Of a stretch of DNA of 64,000 nucleotides, positions 43,866 to 53,386 are shown one piece after another. The notes under the pieces are model-generated. The model had not been told where the DNA came from and searched no databases. It was given only the letters and a program-made list of their open reading frames with translations. A program made the position numbers and the translations under genes. Numbering within the stretch: the stretch's first letter is position 1; every line of letters begins with the position of its first letter. The stretch is from Mycobacterium sp. OAS707 (GTDB lineage: Bacteria > Actinomycetota > Actinomycetes > Mycobacteriales > Mycobacteriaceae): contig NZ_JADBDS010000001.1 of the NCBI RefSeq assembly GCF_014873705.1, forward strand, positions 62,001 through 126,000, in the 5' to 3' direction.

Positions 43866-45185
43866 TTGACCGTGGTGGTCAAGGTCCGCCCCGTCTGCGT
43901 GCCCGAAGTGGCGCTGGAAAGCCGAGTCCCGGCGCGCACGCGCCACTACGCCGAGACCGTGGCGCGTCATCTGCGGGTGCTGACGGTCACCACCCGCATC
44001 GGCGCGGCCGTCAGCCTGTTCTTCGGCGTCCAGGGCCTGGTCGTCGGCCAGGACGTGGTGTGGATCGCGCTGCTGAACGTGGCAAGCGGTTTGGTCTTCC
44101 TGCTGATCCCGCTGTTGTACAAGTTCGGCGAACTCGTTGCCCCGCTGGTGTTTTACTTCGTCGCGTACGCGACGATCACGGTGGTCTGCTGGCATCTCGG
44201 CACCGGCTCCGGCATGCCGCTGTACTACCTGCTCAGCGCGGCGCTGATGGTGCTGATTCTCGGCGTCGACCACCTTGTTCTCACGTCGACGCTGGCGGCC
44301 CTCGGCGCCGCAACCGTCATCGCGCTCGAGGTCTTCGTGCCGTATAACACTGGCGTACAACCCTATTGGGCGTTTCGGCTGGGCTTCTTCCTGACGGTGG
44401 TTTCCGCGTTCGTGATGATCGTCGCGGTGGCCTGGTACGCGCTGCGCGAAACGCGTCGCGCCCGGTTGGCGATGGAGGCGGAATACGAGCGGTCCGAACG
44501 ACTGCTCACCAACATCCTGCCCGCCACGGTCGCCCAGCGGCTGAAAGACCCGTCGCGCAACATCATCGCCGACAAGTACGACGATGCCTCGATCCTGTTC
44601 GCCGATATCGCCGGCTACACGAAGCGCGCGAGCGACACTCCCCCCGGCGATTTGGTGCGCTTCCTCGATCGCCTCTACACCGACCTCGATGCGCTGGTCG
44701 ACCGCCATCGTCTGGAGAAGGTGAAAACCAGCGGCGACTCCTACATGGTGGTCAGCGGCGTGCCCGAGCCGCGTCCCGATCACATCGAGGCGCTGGCCTG
44801 TCTCGCCCTCGACATGGCCGAGGCAGTGGCCGATCTGAAAGACCCGCAGGGACGCGAGGTGCCGTTTCGCATCGGCCTCGCGGCGGGCCCCGTGGTCGCC
44901 GGCGTCGTCGGCGCCCGAAAGTTCTTCTACGACGTCTGGGGCGACGCGGTCAACGTCGCGGCACGGATGGAGACCACCGATGTCGAGGGCCGCATTCAGG
45001 TGCCACAAGACGTCTATGAACGGCTCAACCACGCGTTCCTGCTCGAGGAACGCGGCGAGGTCGAGGTCAAGGGCAAGGGCATGATGACCACGTGGTACCT
45101 GGTCGGGCGTCGCAACGATGAGGCCATCAAGAACTCTGTCGAGCGACACGCGGCCGAGCCAGCAGGTCCAGCAGCGCAGCGGTGA
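43866..45185 (+). CDS. cya: Membrane-anchored class III adenylyl cyclase (Rv1625c-type)
   Basis: This 439-residue cyclase makes cAMP as a homodimer. Six hydrophobic segments cover about residues 40-195 (ISLF-like stretches such as LLNVASGLVFLLIPLLY, YYLLSAALMVLILGV, FFLTVVSAFVMIVAVAWYA). A signalling helix (RRARLAMEAEYERSERLLTN) and ILPATVAQRLKDPSRNIIAD lead to the catalytic domain. Metal Asp is in ILFADIAGYTKR and DSYMVVSGV; substrate Lys is in LEKVKTSGD; Asp, Asn and Arg are in YDVWGDAVNVAARMETTD. The residue set is complete, so the enzyme should be active. The TTG start at 43866 or GTG at 43872 is possible. The 3' end overlaps the convergent hydrolase by 59 bp. Confidence 0.95.
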   Translation: MTVVVKVRPVCVPEVALESRVPARTRHYAETVARHLRVLTVTTRIGAAVSLFFGVQGLVVGQDVVWIALLNVASGLVFLLIPLLYKFGELVAPLVFYFVAYATITVVCWHLGTGSGMPLYYLLSAALMVLILGVDHLVLTSTLAALGAATVIALEVFVPYNTGVQPYWAFRLGFFLTVVSAFVMIVAVAWYALRETRRARLAMEAEYERSERLLTNILPATVAQRLKDPSRNIIADKYDDASILFADIAGYTKRASDTPPGDLVRFLDRLYTDLDALVDRHRLEKVKTSGDSYMVVSGVPEPRPDHIEALACLALDMAEAVADLKDPQGREVPFRIGLAAGPVVAGVVGARKFFYDVWGDAVNVAARMETTDVEGRIQVPQDVYERLNHAFLLEERGEVEVKGKGMMTTWYLVGRRNDEAIKNSVERHAAEPAGPAAQR

Positions 45186-45942
45186 CCTCGTCCGGGCGCT
45201 CTTCCATGATGTAGTGATCGCCGCCGGCCAGTCGGGTCAGCGTTGCGCCAGGGATACGGTCGGCCAGCTCGCGCGCGGTGGAAAACGGGATATACCGGTC
45301 GCGATCACCCCAGATGACCGCCGTGGGGCAGTCCATCTGCCCAAGCCCTGCGGCCAGACCGGGCACGGCCGGCACGTGGTAGTTGGTGAAGAAGTCGACG
45401 AAGGTCTGCCTGCCGCGGGGCGTGTCCAGCCAGCCGAGGTACTCGTCTTCAAGGCGCTCGTCGAAGCAGCCCATCACACGGTACGGGCGTAGTGCGACAT
45501 GGTGCAGCCGTCGCAGCGGCAGCCGTCGCAGCAGCGCGGGCGCATGGCACGCGACCCAGTGTTGGCCCTGCGAGAAGCGATAGAACCAGGGCCGAAAGAT
45601 GTTGTGCGCGCGCGTGTTCAGCAGAGCCAGTCGCAGCACGCGCTCCGGATGGCGTTGCGCGTAGCCAAGGCCGAGAAAGCCACCGTAGTCATGCGCGACG
45701 AGGTTGAAGCGGTCCAAACCGAAGGAGTCGGCCAGCGCGCCGATCCGCTCGACCTCGGCGTCGTAGGTGGGCGGAGTGTCCGGCGATTCCGCGCGCCCGA
45801 AGCCGGGCCAATCGGTCGCGACGACGCGGTAGTGCTCGGCAAGGGCGGGGATCTGGTATCGCCAGCAGGATGCACTCTGCGGATATCCGTGCAACAGCAG
45901 CACGGGTTCGCCCGCGCCGATGTCGAGAGGCGGCGGCTTCAT
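45127..45942 (-). CDS. Alpha/beta hydrolase, epoxide hydrolase/haloalkane dehalogenase-like
   Basis: This 271-residue hydrolase has the oxyanion loop LLLHGYPQSASCWRYQIP, the nucleophile elbow NLVAHDYGGFLGLGYAQRH with Asp as nucleophile, the acid region CPTAVIWGDRDRYIPF and the base in AGGDHYIMEERPDEV. An Asp nucleophile points to epoxide hydrolase or dehalogenase activity rather than esterase. It diverges from a TetR gene across only 29 bp of A+T-rich DNA, so that repressor probably controls it. The C-terminal 59 bp are antisense to the end of the cyclase gene. Confidence 0.92.
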   Translation of the reverse strand: MKPPPLDIGAGEPVLLLHGYPQSASCWRYQIPALAEHYRVVATDWPGFGRAESPDTPPTYDAEVERIGALADSFGLDRFNLVAHDYGGFLGLGYAQRHPERVLRLALLNTRAHNIFRPWFYRFSQGQHWVACHAPALLRRLPLRRLHHVALRPYRVMGCFDERLEDEYLGWLDTPRGRQTFVDFFTNYHVPAVPGLAAGLGQMDCPTAVIWGDRDRYIPFSTARELADRIPGATLTRLAGGDHYIMEERPDEVTAALLDLLARPRVARQSS

Positions 45943-45971
45943 TTTGTTCAGAATAGTATAAAATTTGCTCC

Positions 45972-46571
45972 GTGCCTAGACGCCGCGGCAGGCCCAGGAA
46001 CTACGACCCGCACGCTGCAATGCGACACGCCCGGGACACATTCTGGCGCGGTGGCTATGCAGGCACTTCGCTCGAGAATTTGTCTGCAGGCATGGGCATG
46101 AACCGCCCGAGCATCTATGCGGCGTTCGGCGACAAGCGTTCGCTGTATTTGCGGGCCATCAGTGAGTATGCGGACATGAGCTGCGACTGGCTGGCGACGG
46201 CGCTGGCAAGGCCGCGACCGTTGCGCGAGGGATTGGGTGCGGTGTACCGGTACGCCCGCGACTTCTACCTGGCCGGCGACGAATCGCCGCGCGGCTGCTT
46301 CCTGCTCGGGACGGCCGTCACCGAGGCCAGCCAGGACGCGGAGGTGCGAGCCATCGTCGAGGCCACGCTGGCGTCCTTCACCGCCACGTTCGCCGAACGA
46401 TTCGAGCGCGCCGAGCGAGAAGGGGAGCTGTCCCCACACCCGCCCGACGCGCTCGCACACATCGCCACGGCAACGTTGAACACACTGTCGGTGCGCGCCC
46501 GAACCGGAGCACCCACTGCAGTCCTCGACGCGCTGATCGGCGCCACCGTGGACGTGATCTGCGTCGACTAG
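45972..46571 (+). CDS. TetR/AcrR family transcriptional regulator
   Basis: This 199-residue repressor has the HTH core AMRHARDTFWRGGYAGTSLE and NLSAGMGMNRPSIYAAFGDK at about residues 16-55, and a C-terminal domain with SPRGCFLLGTAVTEASQDAEV of the widespread TetR_C_16-like type. The start is GTG 45972. The short intergenic region with the alpha/beta hydrolase (45943-45971, including TAGTATAAAATTT) holds -10-like elements for both genes, which suits shared control. Its stop interlocks with Dps in CTAG. The ligand is unknown. Confidence 0.92.
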   Translation: MPRRRGRPRNYDPHAAMRHARDTFWRGGYAGTSLENLSAGMGMNRPSIYAAFGDKRSLYLRAISEYADMSCDWLATALARPRPLREGLGAVYRYARDFYLAGDESPRGCFLLGTAVTEASQDAEVRAIVEATLASFTATFAERFERAEREGELSPHPPDALAHIATATLNTLSVRARTGAPTAVLDALIGATVDVICVD

Positions 46572-47059
46572 ACCTTCCGATTCTCCGACTTGATCAACCA
46601 GGCCAACTTCTCCAGACCATCGATCAGCTGATGCAAGATGTCCGCGCTGCTGGGATCCTCGGCATCGACGGCGTCGTGCACGGCGCGGATCGTGTCGACC
46701 GTCGCGTAGATCCGCCCGGTGATCAGGTCGACGACCTCGGTGGTGGCCTGCTCGAAGGCCGGGAACTGCGGAAGCGTGGTGCTTGCCGCGACGGTGTCGG
46801 ACCGGCCGTCCGGCACCGCGTCCAGTGCCCGCAGCCGCTCGGCGACGGTGTCGCTGGCTTCGCGGGCGAAGTCGACGAGTTCGTCGAGCTGCAGGTGGAG
46901 GTCACGGAAATTGGTGCCGACGACGTTCCAGTGGGCCTGCTTGCCCTGTAGATGAAGTTCGATCAGATCGACCAGCACTCTCTGCAGGTTGGCGCTCAGC
47001 TCCGGTGATGCCTGAAAATTCTGTACTTCTGCTTCTGTGCGACGTGTTGTGGTACCCAT
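46568..47059 (-). CDS. dps: Dps/ferritin-like DNA-protecting protein
   Basis: This 163-residue four-helix protein of the Dps family oxidises iron, stores it in a dodecamer and shields DNA. Ferroxidase residues are in HLQGKQAHWNVVGTNF (His) and LHLQLDELVDFAREASDTVA (Asp, Glu) at about 35-70. The N-terminal tail (GTTTRRTEAEVQNFQAS) is moderately long, and the C-terminus ends in SENRKV. The length fits mycobacterial Dps proteins, but which paralogue it is cannot be told. It ends against the TetR gene with overlapping stop codons; the promoter region at 47060-47086 is short. Confidence 0.93.
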   Translation of the reverse strand: MGTTTRRTEAEVQNFQASPELSANLQRVLVDLIELHLQGKQAHWNVVGTNFRDLHLQLDELVDFAREASDTVAERLRALDAVPDGRSDTVAASTTLPQFPAFEQATTEVVDLITGRIYATVDTIRAVHDAVDAEDPSSADILHQLIDGLEKLAWLIKSENRKV

Positions 47060-47086
47060 GCCTAGGTCAACGCCGATTTTCTGGAA

Positions 47087-48847
47087 TCATTCCAAATTAG
47101 CGCGGTCTTGTTTCTCCAGCAGTCGCGCATAGCCCGCGCCCATGCCCAGCAGGACCAATCCCACGACGATGAACACCGCGACGCGGAAGATGCCGTCGAG
47201 TGTGCCGAGGTCGAACAGGAACAGTTTGGCCATGGCCGCGGCCACGAGCGCCATTCCCGCACCGATCGGCATCGGCCGCTCCGCCTTGGTCAGGCGCGCG
47301 GCGTAGCCGAACACCGCGGCGGCCATGGCGATCCAGCAGATCGTCGCCGCCATGTGGCCGGCGAAGAAGCCGCCGCCCTCTCCCCCGATCAGCACGCCTG
47401 CGGTCACCGTGAATGCGGTGACGGCATAGCTGATCACCGCGGCCGCCATCGCCCAGACGCCTGCTTCGGACTTCGAAGACCATGCGAGCGTGACCGCGCA
47501 CGCCGCCAGCAAGACGCTGGCGATCAGCGTGGAAACGCTTGCCGCTGATGTGGTTTCGGTCGCCGCGAGCAGTGCGCTCGGCGGCGCGTAGGCAAGAAAG
47601 ACGACACCGCCGACGACGCCGAACCCAACCGCGACCCACCGGGCGATCTCGTCGCGACGACCCGCGACGGCGAGCACCACGGCCAACGCCAGCAGCACCG
47701 GTCCCGCGATGTACCCGTCGAACGCCACCGTCACAGCGACCATTGCCGACACCGCCGAAAGGGCGGACCAGATGGACCGCACCACTCCCGTCACGCCAGG
47801 CGGGGCGATCAGGACGATGGCGAGCATCGCCGCGGCAAACGCGGCCACCATCAATGCCGCCACCACTTTGTCGATCGCCAGCGATACCCCCAACAGCGGC
47901 ACTGCGCCGGCCGTGGTTAGCAGCGCCATCGCGGCACGATTTGCCGTGCGCGACAACAGAATCAGCGCGCCGACGACGGCAAGCACCGCGCCGATGGCGC
48001 ACGCGCCCGCCAGCCAGAGGTCGCGCCCGGCGGCGAAATGAGCGCCTGCCAATGCGACGAGTAGCGGGAAGGTAGGGGCCGCCGTGCGGGCGGCGTGCAT
48101 CCAGATCCAGTCCTGCCCGAGTTGAACCGGCAGACAGGCCGCCGACAGCGCCAGCATGAACCCGACGAGCAACAGCGTGATGCCATCGGTGACCACCGGC
48201 GCGAGGAAGATCAGCGGCACCAGCACCAGCAGGCCGAGATGCTGCGAATCCCAGCGGCGCGCCAAGGTCAACCCGCCGCCGCCGATGCCGGCGGCGATGA
48301 CCAGCCCGACGGCCGCGGGCACCCAGTGATAGATCGTCGTGACAGCGATGACGTCCATGTATGCGGCCGCGAGACCCGTGGCTGCTAAAGCGATCGCGCC
48401 GACCCGCCCACCGGGCCTAGCCGACAGCCACCACCCCGCTGCCACCAGACCGCCGGCGAGCACGGCACCGCCGCCGACGCGGAACTCCGGGCGAAGGAGG
48501 CCCGCCTGTGCCGCCAGCACCAGCAGCAGGACGACGCCGATCAGCGTCACGGCGACACCGGCGACCGCGAGGACCTTGCCGATCCAGCCCTCAGACCGTT
48601 CCTTTGGAGGCTTCGGCGCCGCCGGCGGCCGAACGAATGCGGGTCGGGCTGGCTGCGGGTAGTGCGGCGGGTAAGGCATGGGCTGCCAGTACGGCACCGC
48701 GGGAGGGACGTAGGGCTGCGGCTGTCCAGACAGTTGGCGGTCGAGTTCGGTCAGATCCGCGGACATCCTGGCCAACTGCTGCGTCATCGCGGCGAAGTCC
48801 GCCGACAACCGGGAGATGACGGCGCGCGGTTCGGTCATGTCGGTCAT
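47087..48847 (-). CDS. DUF2339 multi-pass membrane protein
   Basis: This 586-residue protein has a soluble N-terminal part with a short coiled coil (ISRLSADFAAMTQQLARMSADL) and a Pro-rich stretch (QPQPYVPPAVPYWQPMPYPP), followed by about 14-16 hydrophobic helices to the end (GKVLAVAGVAVTLIGVVLLL, AVGLVIAAGIGGGGLTLARR and others). This is the DUF2339 plan; its biochemical role is unsettled, possibly envelope-related. ATG 48847 (TDMTEPRAV) was chosen; GTG 48871 would add a few residues. It lies 44 bp downstream of the response-regulator gene on the same strand and could be read through from it. Confidence 0.87.
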   Translation of the reverse strand: MTDMTEPRAVISRLSADFAAMTQQLARMSADLTELDRQLSGQPQPYVPPAVPYWQPMPYPPHYPQPARPAFVRPPAAPKPPKERSEGWIGKVLAVAGVAVTLIGVVLLLVLAAQAGLLRPEFRVGGGAVLAGGLVAAGWWLSARPGGRVGAIALAATGLAAAYMDVIAVTTIYHWVPAAVGLVIAAGIGGGGLTLARRWDSQHLGLLVLVPLIFLAPVVTDGITLLLVGFMLALSAACLPVQLGQDWIWMHAARTAAPTFPLLVALAGAHFAAGRDLWLAGACAIGAVLAVVGALILLSRTANRAAMALLTTAGAVPLLGVSLAIDKVVAALMVAAFAAAMLAIVLIAPPGVTGVVRSIWSALSAVSAMVAVTVAFDGYIAGPVLLALAVVLAVAGRRDEIARWVAVGFGVVGGVVFLAYAPPSALLAATETTSAASVSTLIASVLLAACAVTLAWSSKSEAGVWAMAAAVISYAVTAFTVTAGVLIGGEGGGFFAGHMAATICWIAMAAAVFGYAARLTKAERPMPIGAGMALVAAAMAKLFLFDLGTLDGIFRVAVFIVVGLVLLGMGAGYARLLEKQDRANLE

Positions 48848-48891
48848 ATCGACGATCGTCCCAACGCGCACACGAAAGCGGATGAGTAGGA

Positions 48892-49554
48892 CTACTCGTC
48901 GGAGTCCAGACCGTGTTCTATCGCATACCGCGCGAGCTCGACCCGATTGGCCACCTGCAGCTTGCGAAACGTGGCCTGCACGTGGTTTTCGACGGTGCGG
49001 TGGCTCAGCGAAAGCCGCGCCGCGATCTGCTTGGCAGTCAACCCCTTCGCGACGTGACGCAGTATCTCGGTTTCGCGGTCGGTCAGGCTCGGCGTTTCGG
49101 GTCCGCTGCCGGGTGCCTGCGCGATGCGCCGGTACTCCCCCAATACCAGGCCCGCCAACCCCGGCGTGAACACCGCGCGCCCCTCGGCGGTCGCCCGCAC
49201 CGCAGCGCCGAGTTCCTGCTTCGACGCGCTCTTGACGAGATAGCCTGTGGCACCGGCTTTTACCGCCTCCAGGACATCGTCGCGCTCGTCGGAGGCCGAG
49301 AGGACCAGGACGCGCGACGCCGGGGAAACCGCAAGCACCTCCGCGGTGGCCCTGGCACCGTCGCCGTCGGACAATCGCATGTCCATCACGACCACATCAG
49401 GATGCACGACAGCAGCGCGTCTGCGCGCCGTGGCCACGCCGTCCGCCGTGGCCACCACGTTGAAGCCGTCCTCGGTGAGGTCGCGGGCCACCGCGTCACG
49501 CCAGATCGGATGGTCGTCGACCACCATCACCGTCGGGGTACCGTCAGCTCCCAT
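48892..49554 (-). CDS. NarL/FixJ-type response regulator
   Basis: This 220-residue regulator has a receiver domain at about 8-125 (VMVVDDHPIWRDAVARDLTE, phospho-Asp in DVVVMDMRLSDGDG, Lys in GYLVKSASKQEL) and a LuxR-type HTH at about 155-215 (LTDRETEILRHVAKGLTAKQ, IAARLSLSHRTVENHVQATF). It overlaps the kinase gene by 28 bp (49527-49554), a sign of tight coupling. Together with the kinase it forms a two-component pair behind the amino-acid ABC genes. The likely targets are the operon itself or the DUF2339 gene downstream. Confidence 0.93.
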   Translation of the reverse strand: MGADGTPTVMVVDDHPIWRDAVARDLTEDGFNVVATADGVATARRRAAVVHPDVVVMDMRLSDGDGARATAEVLAVSPASRVLVLSASDERDDVLEAVKAGATGYLVKSASKQELGAAVRATAEGRAVFTPGLAGLVLGEYRRIAQAPGSGPETPSLTDRETEILRHVAKGLTAKQIAARLSLSHRTVENHVQATFRKLQVANRVELARYAIEHGLDSDE

Positions 49555-50648
49555 TCCGTCCCACCTCCGGGCGAGGTGTTCAGCTTCGCGCTACCACCTA
49601 GCCAATTCATCCGTCCCACAATTGATTTGGCCACGCCCACGCGGCCCTCAGCGACTGCTTCCGCCAGCCTGCCCTCGGCAATGCCGACGCCGTCGTCGCG
49701 GATGCTGACGGCGACCGAGTCCCCGAGGTCTTCCAACAGCACGTAGGCGCGCGCCTCCGGCCCGGCGTGTGACGCGGCATTGTCCAAACAGTTGGCCACC
49801 GCTGCGTATAGCTCGTCTGCGGTTGCGGAGTCGAGCAGCACCGGATCAGCAGGCACGCTGACCGACACCCGGTCCGATGCTCGCCGCCGCAACAGCGCGC
49901 CGAGATCGGCCATCGCACCTGCCCGCGGTTCGGTGTCCGACGAGCTGACCAGTCGACGCAGGGCCCGCTCCTGCTCTCCGGCCAGCTCGGCCAATTCCGC
50001 TGTCTCACCGCCGATTTCGCGGCCACGACGGGATACCAGCGCGAGCACCTGGATCGCGCCGTCATGCACCTGACGCGACAGCCGATCCCGCTCCTGTTGC
50101 GAGGCTGCCAGCCGGGTGGCTCGTTCCAGCTCCGCGTGGGCACGTCTGGCCGTTTGCGCCGCCATCCCGACCGCGAGACCAACGGCCAGTTCGATGACGA
50201 TGGTCGCGTTGCGGCCCAGGTCGTAGTTGATGAAGCCTTTCACCACCGTGCTGGCGATCATCACCACCACGCCGGTGAGCATGCCGGGGATCGGGCCAAG
50301 CAGGACCGCCGCCGAGATGGTTGCGTTGGTCGCCCACAAGGTTGTCGGCCACGACTGATTGTCCAGTGCCCACTGGTCGGACGCGACGAACTCGGTCGAC
50401 AGCACCAGCGCAGTCACCACTGCGATCTCCGTCAACACCCACGCTGGCCTGCGGCCGAACCCCTGCAGATACGCTGCCGCGCAGGCCGCGCTCCAGCCGA
50501 TCAGGACGGCGAACAGCAGCCATCCGACCGCTGGATGGTCGAGCTCTGGGTTGATGGCGATTTGGAAGCCCAGCGCGTAAAGGCAACTCAGCAGCCGGAA
50601 TACCTGAGCGGCCCGCCACAGCGGGGTGGCCGGATCCGGGTGCGCCAC
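49527..50648 (-). CDS. Sensor histidine kinase, MacS-like (HisKA_3 type)
   Basis: This 373-residue kinase has about six membrane helices at residues 10-180 (RLLSCLYALGFQIAI, VGWLLFAVLIGWSAACAAAY, TGVVVMIASTVVKGFINY). The phospho-acceptor His is in QERDRLSRQVHDGAIQVLAL, followed by an ATP-binding domain (DELYAAVANCLDNAASHAG with the N-box Asn, SIRDDGVGIAEGRL for the G1 box). This is the DUF5931-type MacS arrangement, sensing through the membrane rather than through an outer domain. GTG 50648 shares a base with the stop of the ATPase gene upstream, so the kinase is co-translated with the transporter. A signal from solute flux is an attractive idea but is not shown. Confidence 0.9.
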   Translation of the reverse strand: MAHPDPATPLWRAAQVFRLLSCLYALGFQIAINPELDHPAVGWLLFAVLIGWSAACAAAYLQGFGRRPAWVLTEIAVVTALVLSTEFVASDQWALDNQSWPTTLWATNATISAAVLLGPIPGMLTGVVVMIASTVVKGFINYDLGRNATIVIELAVGLAVGMAAQTARRAHAELERATRLAASQQERDRLSRQVHDGAIQVLALVSRRGREIGGETAELAELAGEQERALRRLVSSSDTEPRAGAMADLGALLRRRASDRVSVSVPADPVLLDSATADELYAAVANCLDNAASHAGPEARAYVLLEDLGDSVAVSIRDDGVGIAEGRLAEAVAEGRVGVAKSIVGRMNWLGGSAKLNTSPGGGTEWELTVPRR

Positions 50649-51412
50649 TACAGCACCTTGGATAAAAACGCTTTCGTGCGTTCGTGTTGTGGCTTGCTGA
50701 GCACTTCGCGCGGCGGCCCGCTCTCAACGACAACGCCGCCGTCCATGAACACCAGTTGGTCGGCGACCTCCCGGGCAAAGCCCATCTCGTGGGTGACGAC
50801 CACCATTGTCATGCCTTCTTGCGCAAGCTTTTTCATCACGCCGAGGACCTCGCCGACCAGCTCAGGATCCAGCGCGGAGGTGGGCTCGTCGAACAGCATG
50901 AGCTTGGGATTCATCGCCAGCGCCCGCGCGATCGCGACCCGCTGCTGCTGCCCGCCCGACAACTGCGCCGGGTAAGCGCCTGCCTTCTCCCCCATGCCAA
51001 CCTGATCCAGGAGATCACGGGCCCGGGCGACGGCCTCGGACTTCTTGACCCCCTTGACATGAATCGGTGCCTCGATGATGTTCTCCAGCGCAGTCCGATG
51101 CGGGAACAGGTTGAAATGCTGGAACACCATGCCGATGTCGCGGCGCTGCTTGGCGGCGTCACGGGGCGACATCTCGAGCAGCTTGTTGCCCCGATCGCGG
51201 TAGCCGATCAACTCGCCATCGACGTACAGTCGGCCCGCATTGACCTGCTCCAGATGGTTGATACAGCGCAGGAACGTCGATTTTCCGGACCCGGACGGGC
51301 CGACCATGACGAGCACTTGGCCCCTGCCGACCTCCAGCGTTATCCCCTTCAGGACGTTCAGCGCGCCGAAGCTCTTGCAGACCTGTTCGGCCTTCACCAT
51401 CGGCGGGGTCAT
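50648..51412 (-). CDS. Polar amino-acid ABC transporter ATPase
   Basis: This 254-residue GlnQ/HisP-type ATPase has Walker [21 protein letters not shown] at about residue 34, Q-loop [20 protein letters not shown], signature [20 protein letters not shown], Walker [21 protein letters not shown] and H-loop [21 protein letters not shown] 4 bp overlap with the permease gene and a 1-base overlap with the kinase gene place it in the middle of a five-gene run. The substrate group is polar amino acids by family. Confidence 0.94.
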   Translation of the reverse strand: MTPPMVKAEQVCKSFGALNVLKGITLEVGRGQVLVMVGPSGSGKSTFLRCINHLEQVNAGRLYVDGELIGYRDRGNKLLEMSPRDAAKQRRDIGMVFQHFNLFPHRTALENIIEAPIHVKGVKKSEAVARARDLLDQVGMGEKAGAYPAQLSGGQQQRVAIARALAMNPKLMLFDEPTSALDPELVGEVLGVMKKLAQEGMTMVVVTHEMGFAREVADQLVFMDGGVVVESGPPREVLSKPQHERTKAFLSKVL

Positions 51413-52338
51413 GGATGCGGCTCTCCAATCATCTGTGCATTGGCCAGTGCCTCAAGCTGTTTGGTGGTGAGCTTCCGGCTTGCCCCGCGTGAGTAGTACC
51501 GCTCCAGGTAGAACTGGCCGACCATCAAAATGCTGGTGACAATCAGATACCAGGTCGCAGCCACCAGCGCGAGCGGGACGGGCTCGAATGTCCTGGCGGC
51601 GATTTCGCGGGTGGCGATGCTGTACAGGTCGAACGCGTAGGGCACGGCGGTGACCAACGATGTTGTCTTCAACATGCTGATGACCTCGTTGCCGGTCGGC
51701 GGGATGATGACCCGCATCGCCTGCGGAAGCACCGTGCGCCGCATGGTCATCCCCCACGACATGCCCAGCGCAGTGGAGGCCTCCGTCTGCCCCTCCGGCA
51801 CGGAACTGATTCCGGCGCGGATGATTTCGGCCATGTAGGCGGCCTCGTTGAGAGCCAAGCCGAGCATCGCGAGGATGAACGGGATGGACAGCGCCTGCAG
51901 ATTGAGATGAAAAAACGACGGCCCGAACGGGATACCGAGCTGGATGTTCGCATAGATCGTCGGGATCAGGCCCCAGAACGCCAACTGCACGTAAATCGGT
52001 GTGCCGCGGAAAATCCACAGGTACACCCATGACACCGACCGGAACACCGGGTTCGGCGACAGCCGCATCACCGCGAGCAGCACGCCGAGCACGATCGCGA
52101 TCACCATCGAATAGACGGTCAATTGCAGGGTGTTCCAGACCCCCAACATGATCCGGTCGTTGAAGAGGTAGTCCGCGTAGATCGACCACCGGTAGGACGG
52201 ATTGGTGGCCGCGCCGTAGATGAACAGCGCGGCCAGCACGACGATGACGACCGCCGCCGCCCACCGCCACGGATGTCGTAGCGGGACGGCATCAATCGCA
52301 GCCGGGCCGGTGGACGGCGACGAGTCGACAACAGTCAT
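51409..52338 (-). CDS. Polar amino-acid ABC transporter permease
   Basis: This 309-residue permease of the HisM/GlnP type has a short N-terminal soluble part then membrane helices ([61 protein letters not shown]). The EAA-type motif is [20 protein letters not shown], followed by [20 protein letters not shown]. It lies 19 bp after the binding-protein gene and overlaps the ATPase by 4 bp. A single permease gene implies a homodimeric channel. Confidence 0.94.
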   Translation of the reverse strand: MTVVDSSPSTGPAAIDAVPLRHPWRWAAAVVIVVLAALFIYGAATNPSYRWSIYADYLFNDRIMLGVWNTLQLTVYSMVIAIVLGVLLAVMRLSPNPVFRSVSWVYLWIFRGTPIYVQLAFWGLIPTIYANIQLGIPFGPSFFHLNLQALSIPFILAMLGLALNEAAYMAEIIRAGISSVPEGQTEASTALGMSWGMTMRRTVLPQAMRVIIPPTGNEVISMLKTTSLVTAVPYAFDLYSIATREIAARTFEPVPLALVAATWYLIVTSILMVGQFYLERYYSRGASRKLTTKQLEALANAQMIGEPHP

Positions 52339-52357
52339 TTCTGCGGCTCCTCGGAAC

Positions 52358-53275
52358 CTAGTTGATCGCGCCGTTGATCACTGGCTTGTCGATGGTGCCC
52401 TTATCGACACCCCAGTTCGCGGCGATCTGCTTGTACTGGCCGTTCTCGATGAGATGCTCGAGGGCCTGCTTGAGCGACTGCGCCAGCGGAGAGCCCTTCT
52501 TCACGGGCCAGCCGTACGGCGCCGCATCAGCGATATCGCCCGCTGCTTCCAGCTTGCCATTGCTCTGCTTGATCGCGTACAAGGTCACCGGCGAGTCGGC
52601 CGACATCGCGTCCGCCTGGCCGAGCACCACTGCGTTGGTGGCCGCGTCCTGACCGTCGAATTTGATGATGTCGATCGCGGGCTTGCCTGCGTCCGTGCAC
52701 GCCTTGCTCTTGGCGGGCAACTCCTCGGTTTCCTCGGTCGTGGTCGCCTGCACCGAAACCTTCTTGCCGCACGCGTTCTTGGGATCGATTCCGGCGCCCG
52801 GCTTTTGGGCCCACAGAATGCCCGCCGAGAAGTAGGTGACGAAGTCGACCGTCTGCTCGCGCTCCTTGGTGTCGGTGAACGACGACATGCCGACGTTGAA
52901 GGTGTCACCCTGGATTGCCGGGATGATCTTCGCGAAGTCCGCTTCGCGGAACTCCGCCTTCAGGCCGAGGGTCGCGGCGATCGCGTTCATCAGATCGACG
53001 TCGAAGCCGACGATCTTGCCGCTGGGATCCTTGAACTCGTTTGGCGCATAGGGAATGTTGACGCCGACGATCAGCTTTCCGGACGACTTGATGGCCTCGG
53101 GCACGGTGTTTGCGATCGCGTCGACCTTTTCGGCGTTCACCGTCGAGGGGGCCGTCGTGGGTCCCGCCTCTTCGCTCTTACTCGAGCATCCCGACAGCAC
53201 GAGGGCGCCGGTCGCAGCAAACACCGCCGCGATGCGCCAGAACTTCTTTGGTCCGCTTTGACATCCAGCTGACAC
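52358..53275 (-). CDS. Polar amino-acid ABC transporter substrate-binding lipoprotein
   Basis: This 305-residue lipoprotein has lipobox LSGC (IAAVFAATGALVLSGCSSKS) at about residue 33, then a family-3 solute-binding fold: GKLIVGVNIPYAPNEFKDPS, IVGFDVDLMNAIAATLGLKA, VGMSSFTDTKEREQTVDFVT and PVKKGSPLAQSLKQALEHLI. GTG 53275 was chosen because AGAGG lies 6 nt upstream; an upstream GTG at 53317 would add residues with no signal character. It is the first gene of the run binding protein - permease - ATPase - kinase - regulator. Confidence 0.93.
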   Translation of the reverse strand: MSAGCQSGPKKFWRIAAVFAATGALVLSGCSSKSEEAGPTTAPSTVNAEKVDAIANTVPEAIKSSGKLIVGVNIPYAPNEFKDPSGKIVGFDVDLMNAIAATLGLKAEFREADFAKIIPAIQGDTFNVGMSSFTDTKEREQTVDFVTYFSAGILWAQKPGAGIDPKNACGKKVSVQATTTEETEELPAKSKACTDAGKPAIDIIKFDGQDAATNAVVLGQADAMSADSPVTLYAIKQSNGKLEAAGDIADAAPYGWPVKKGSPLAQSLKQALEHLIENGQYKQIAANWGVDKGTIDKPVINGAIN

Positions 53276-53386
53276 GGTTGCCTCTACTTTCTGCTTCGTG
53301 GATCCGGCGCGCAGCACCGGTAACGGAACAGTAGTAGAGACCTAACGCGCTGGCAGGAGAACGGAAGCCAGCGACCAAGCTGTGAC

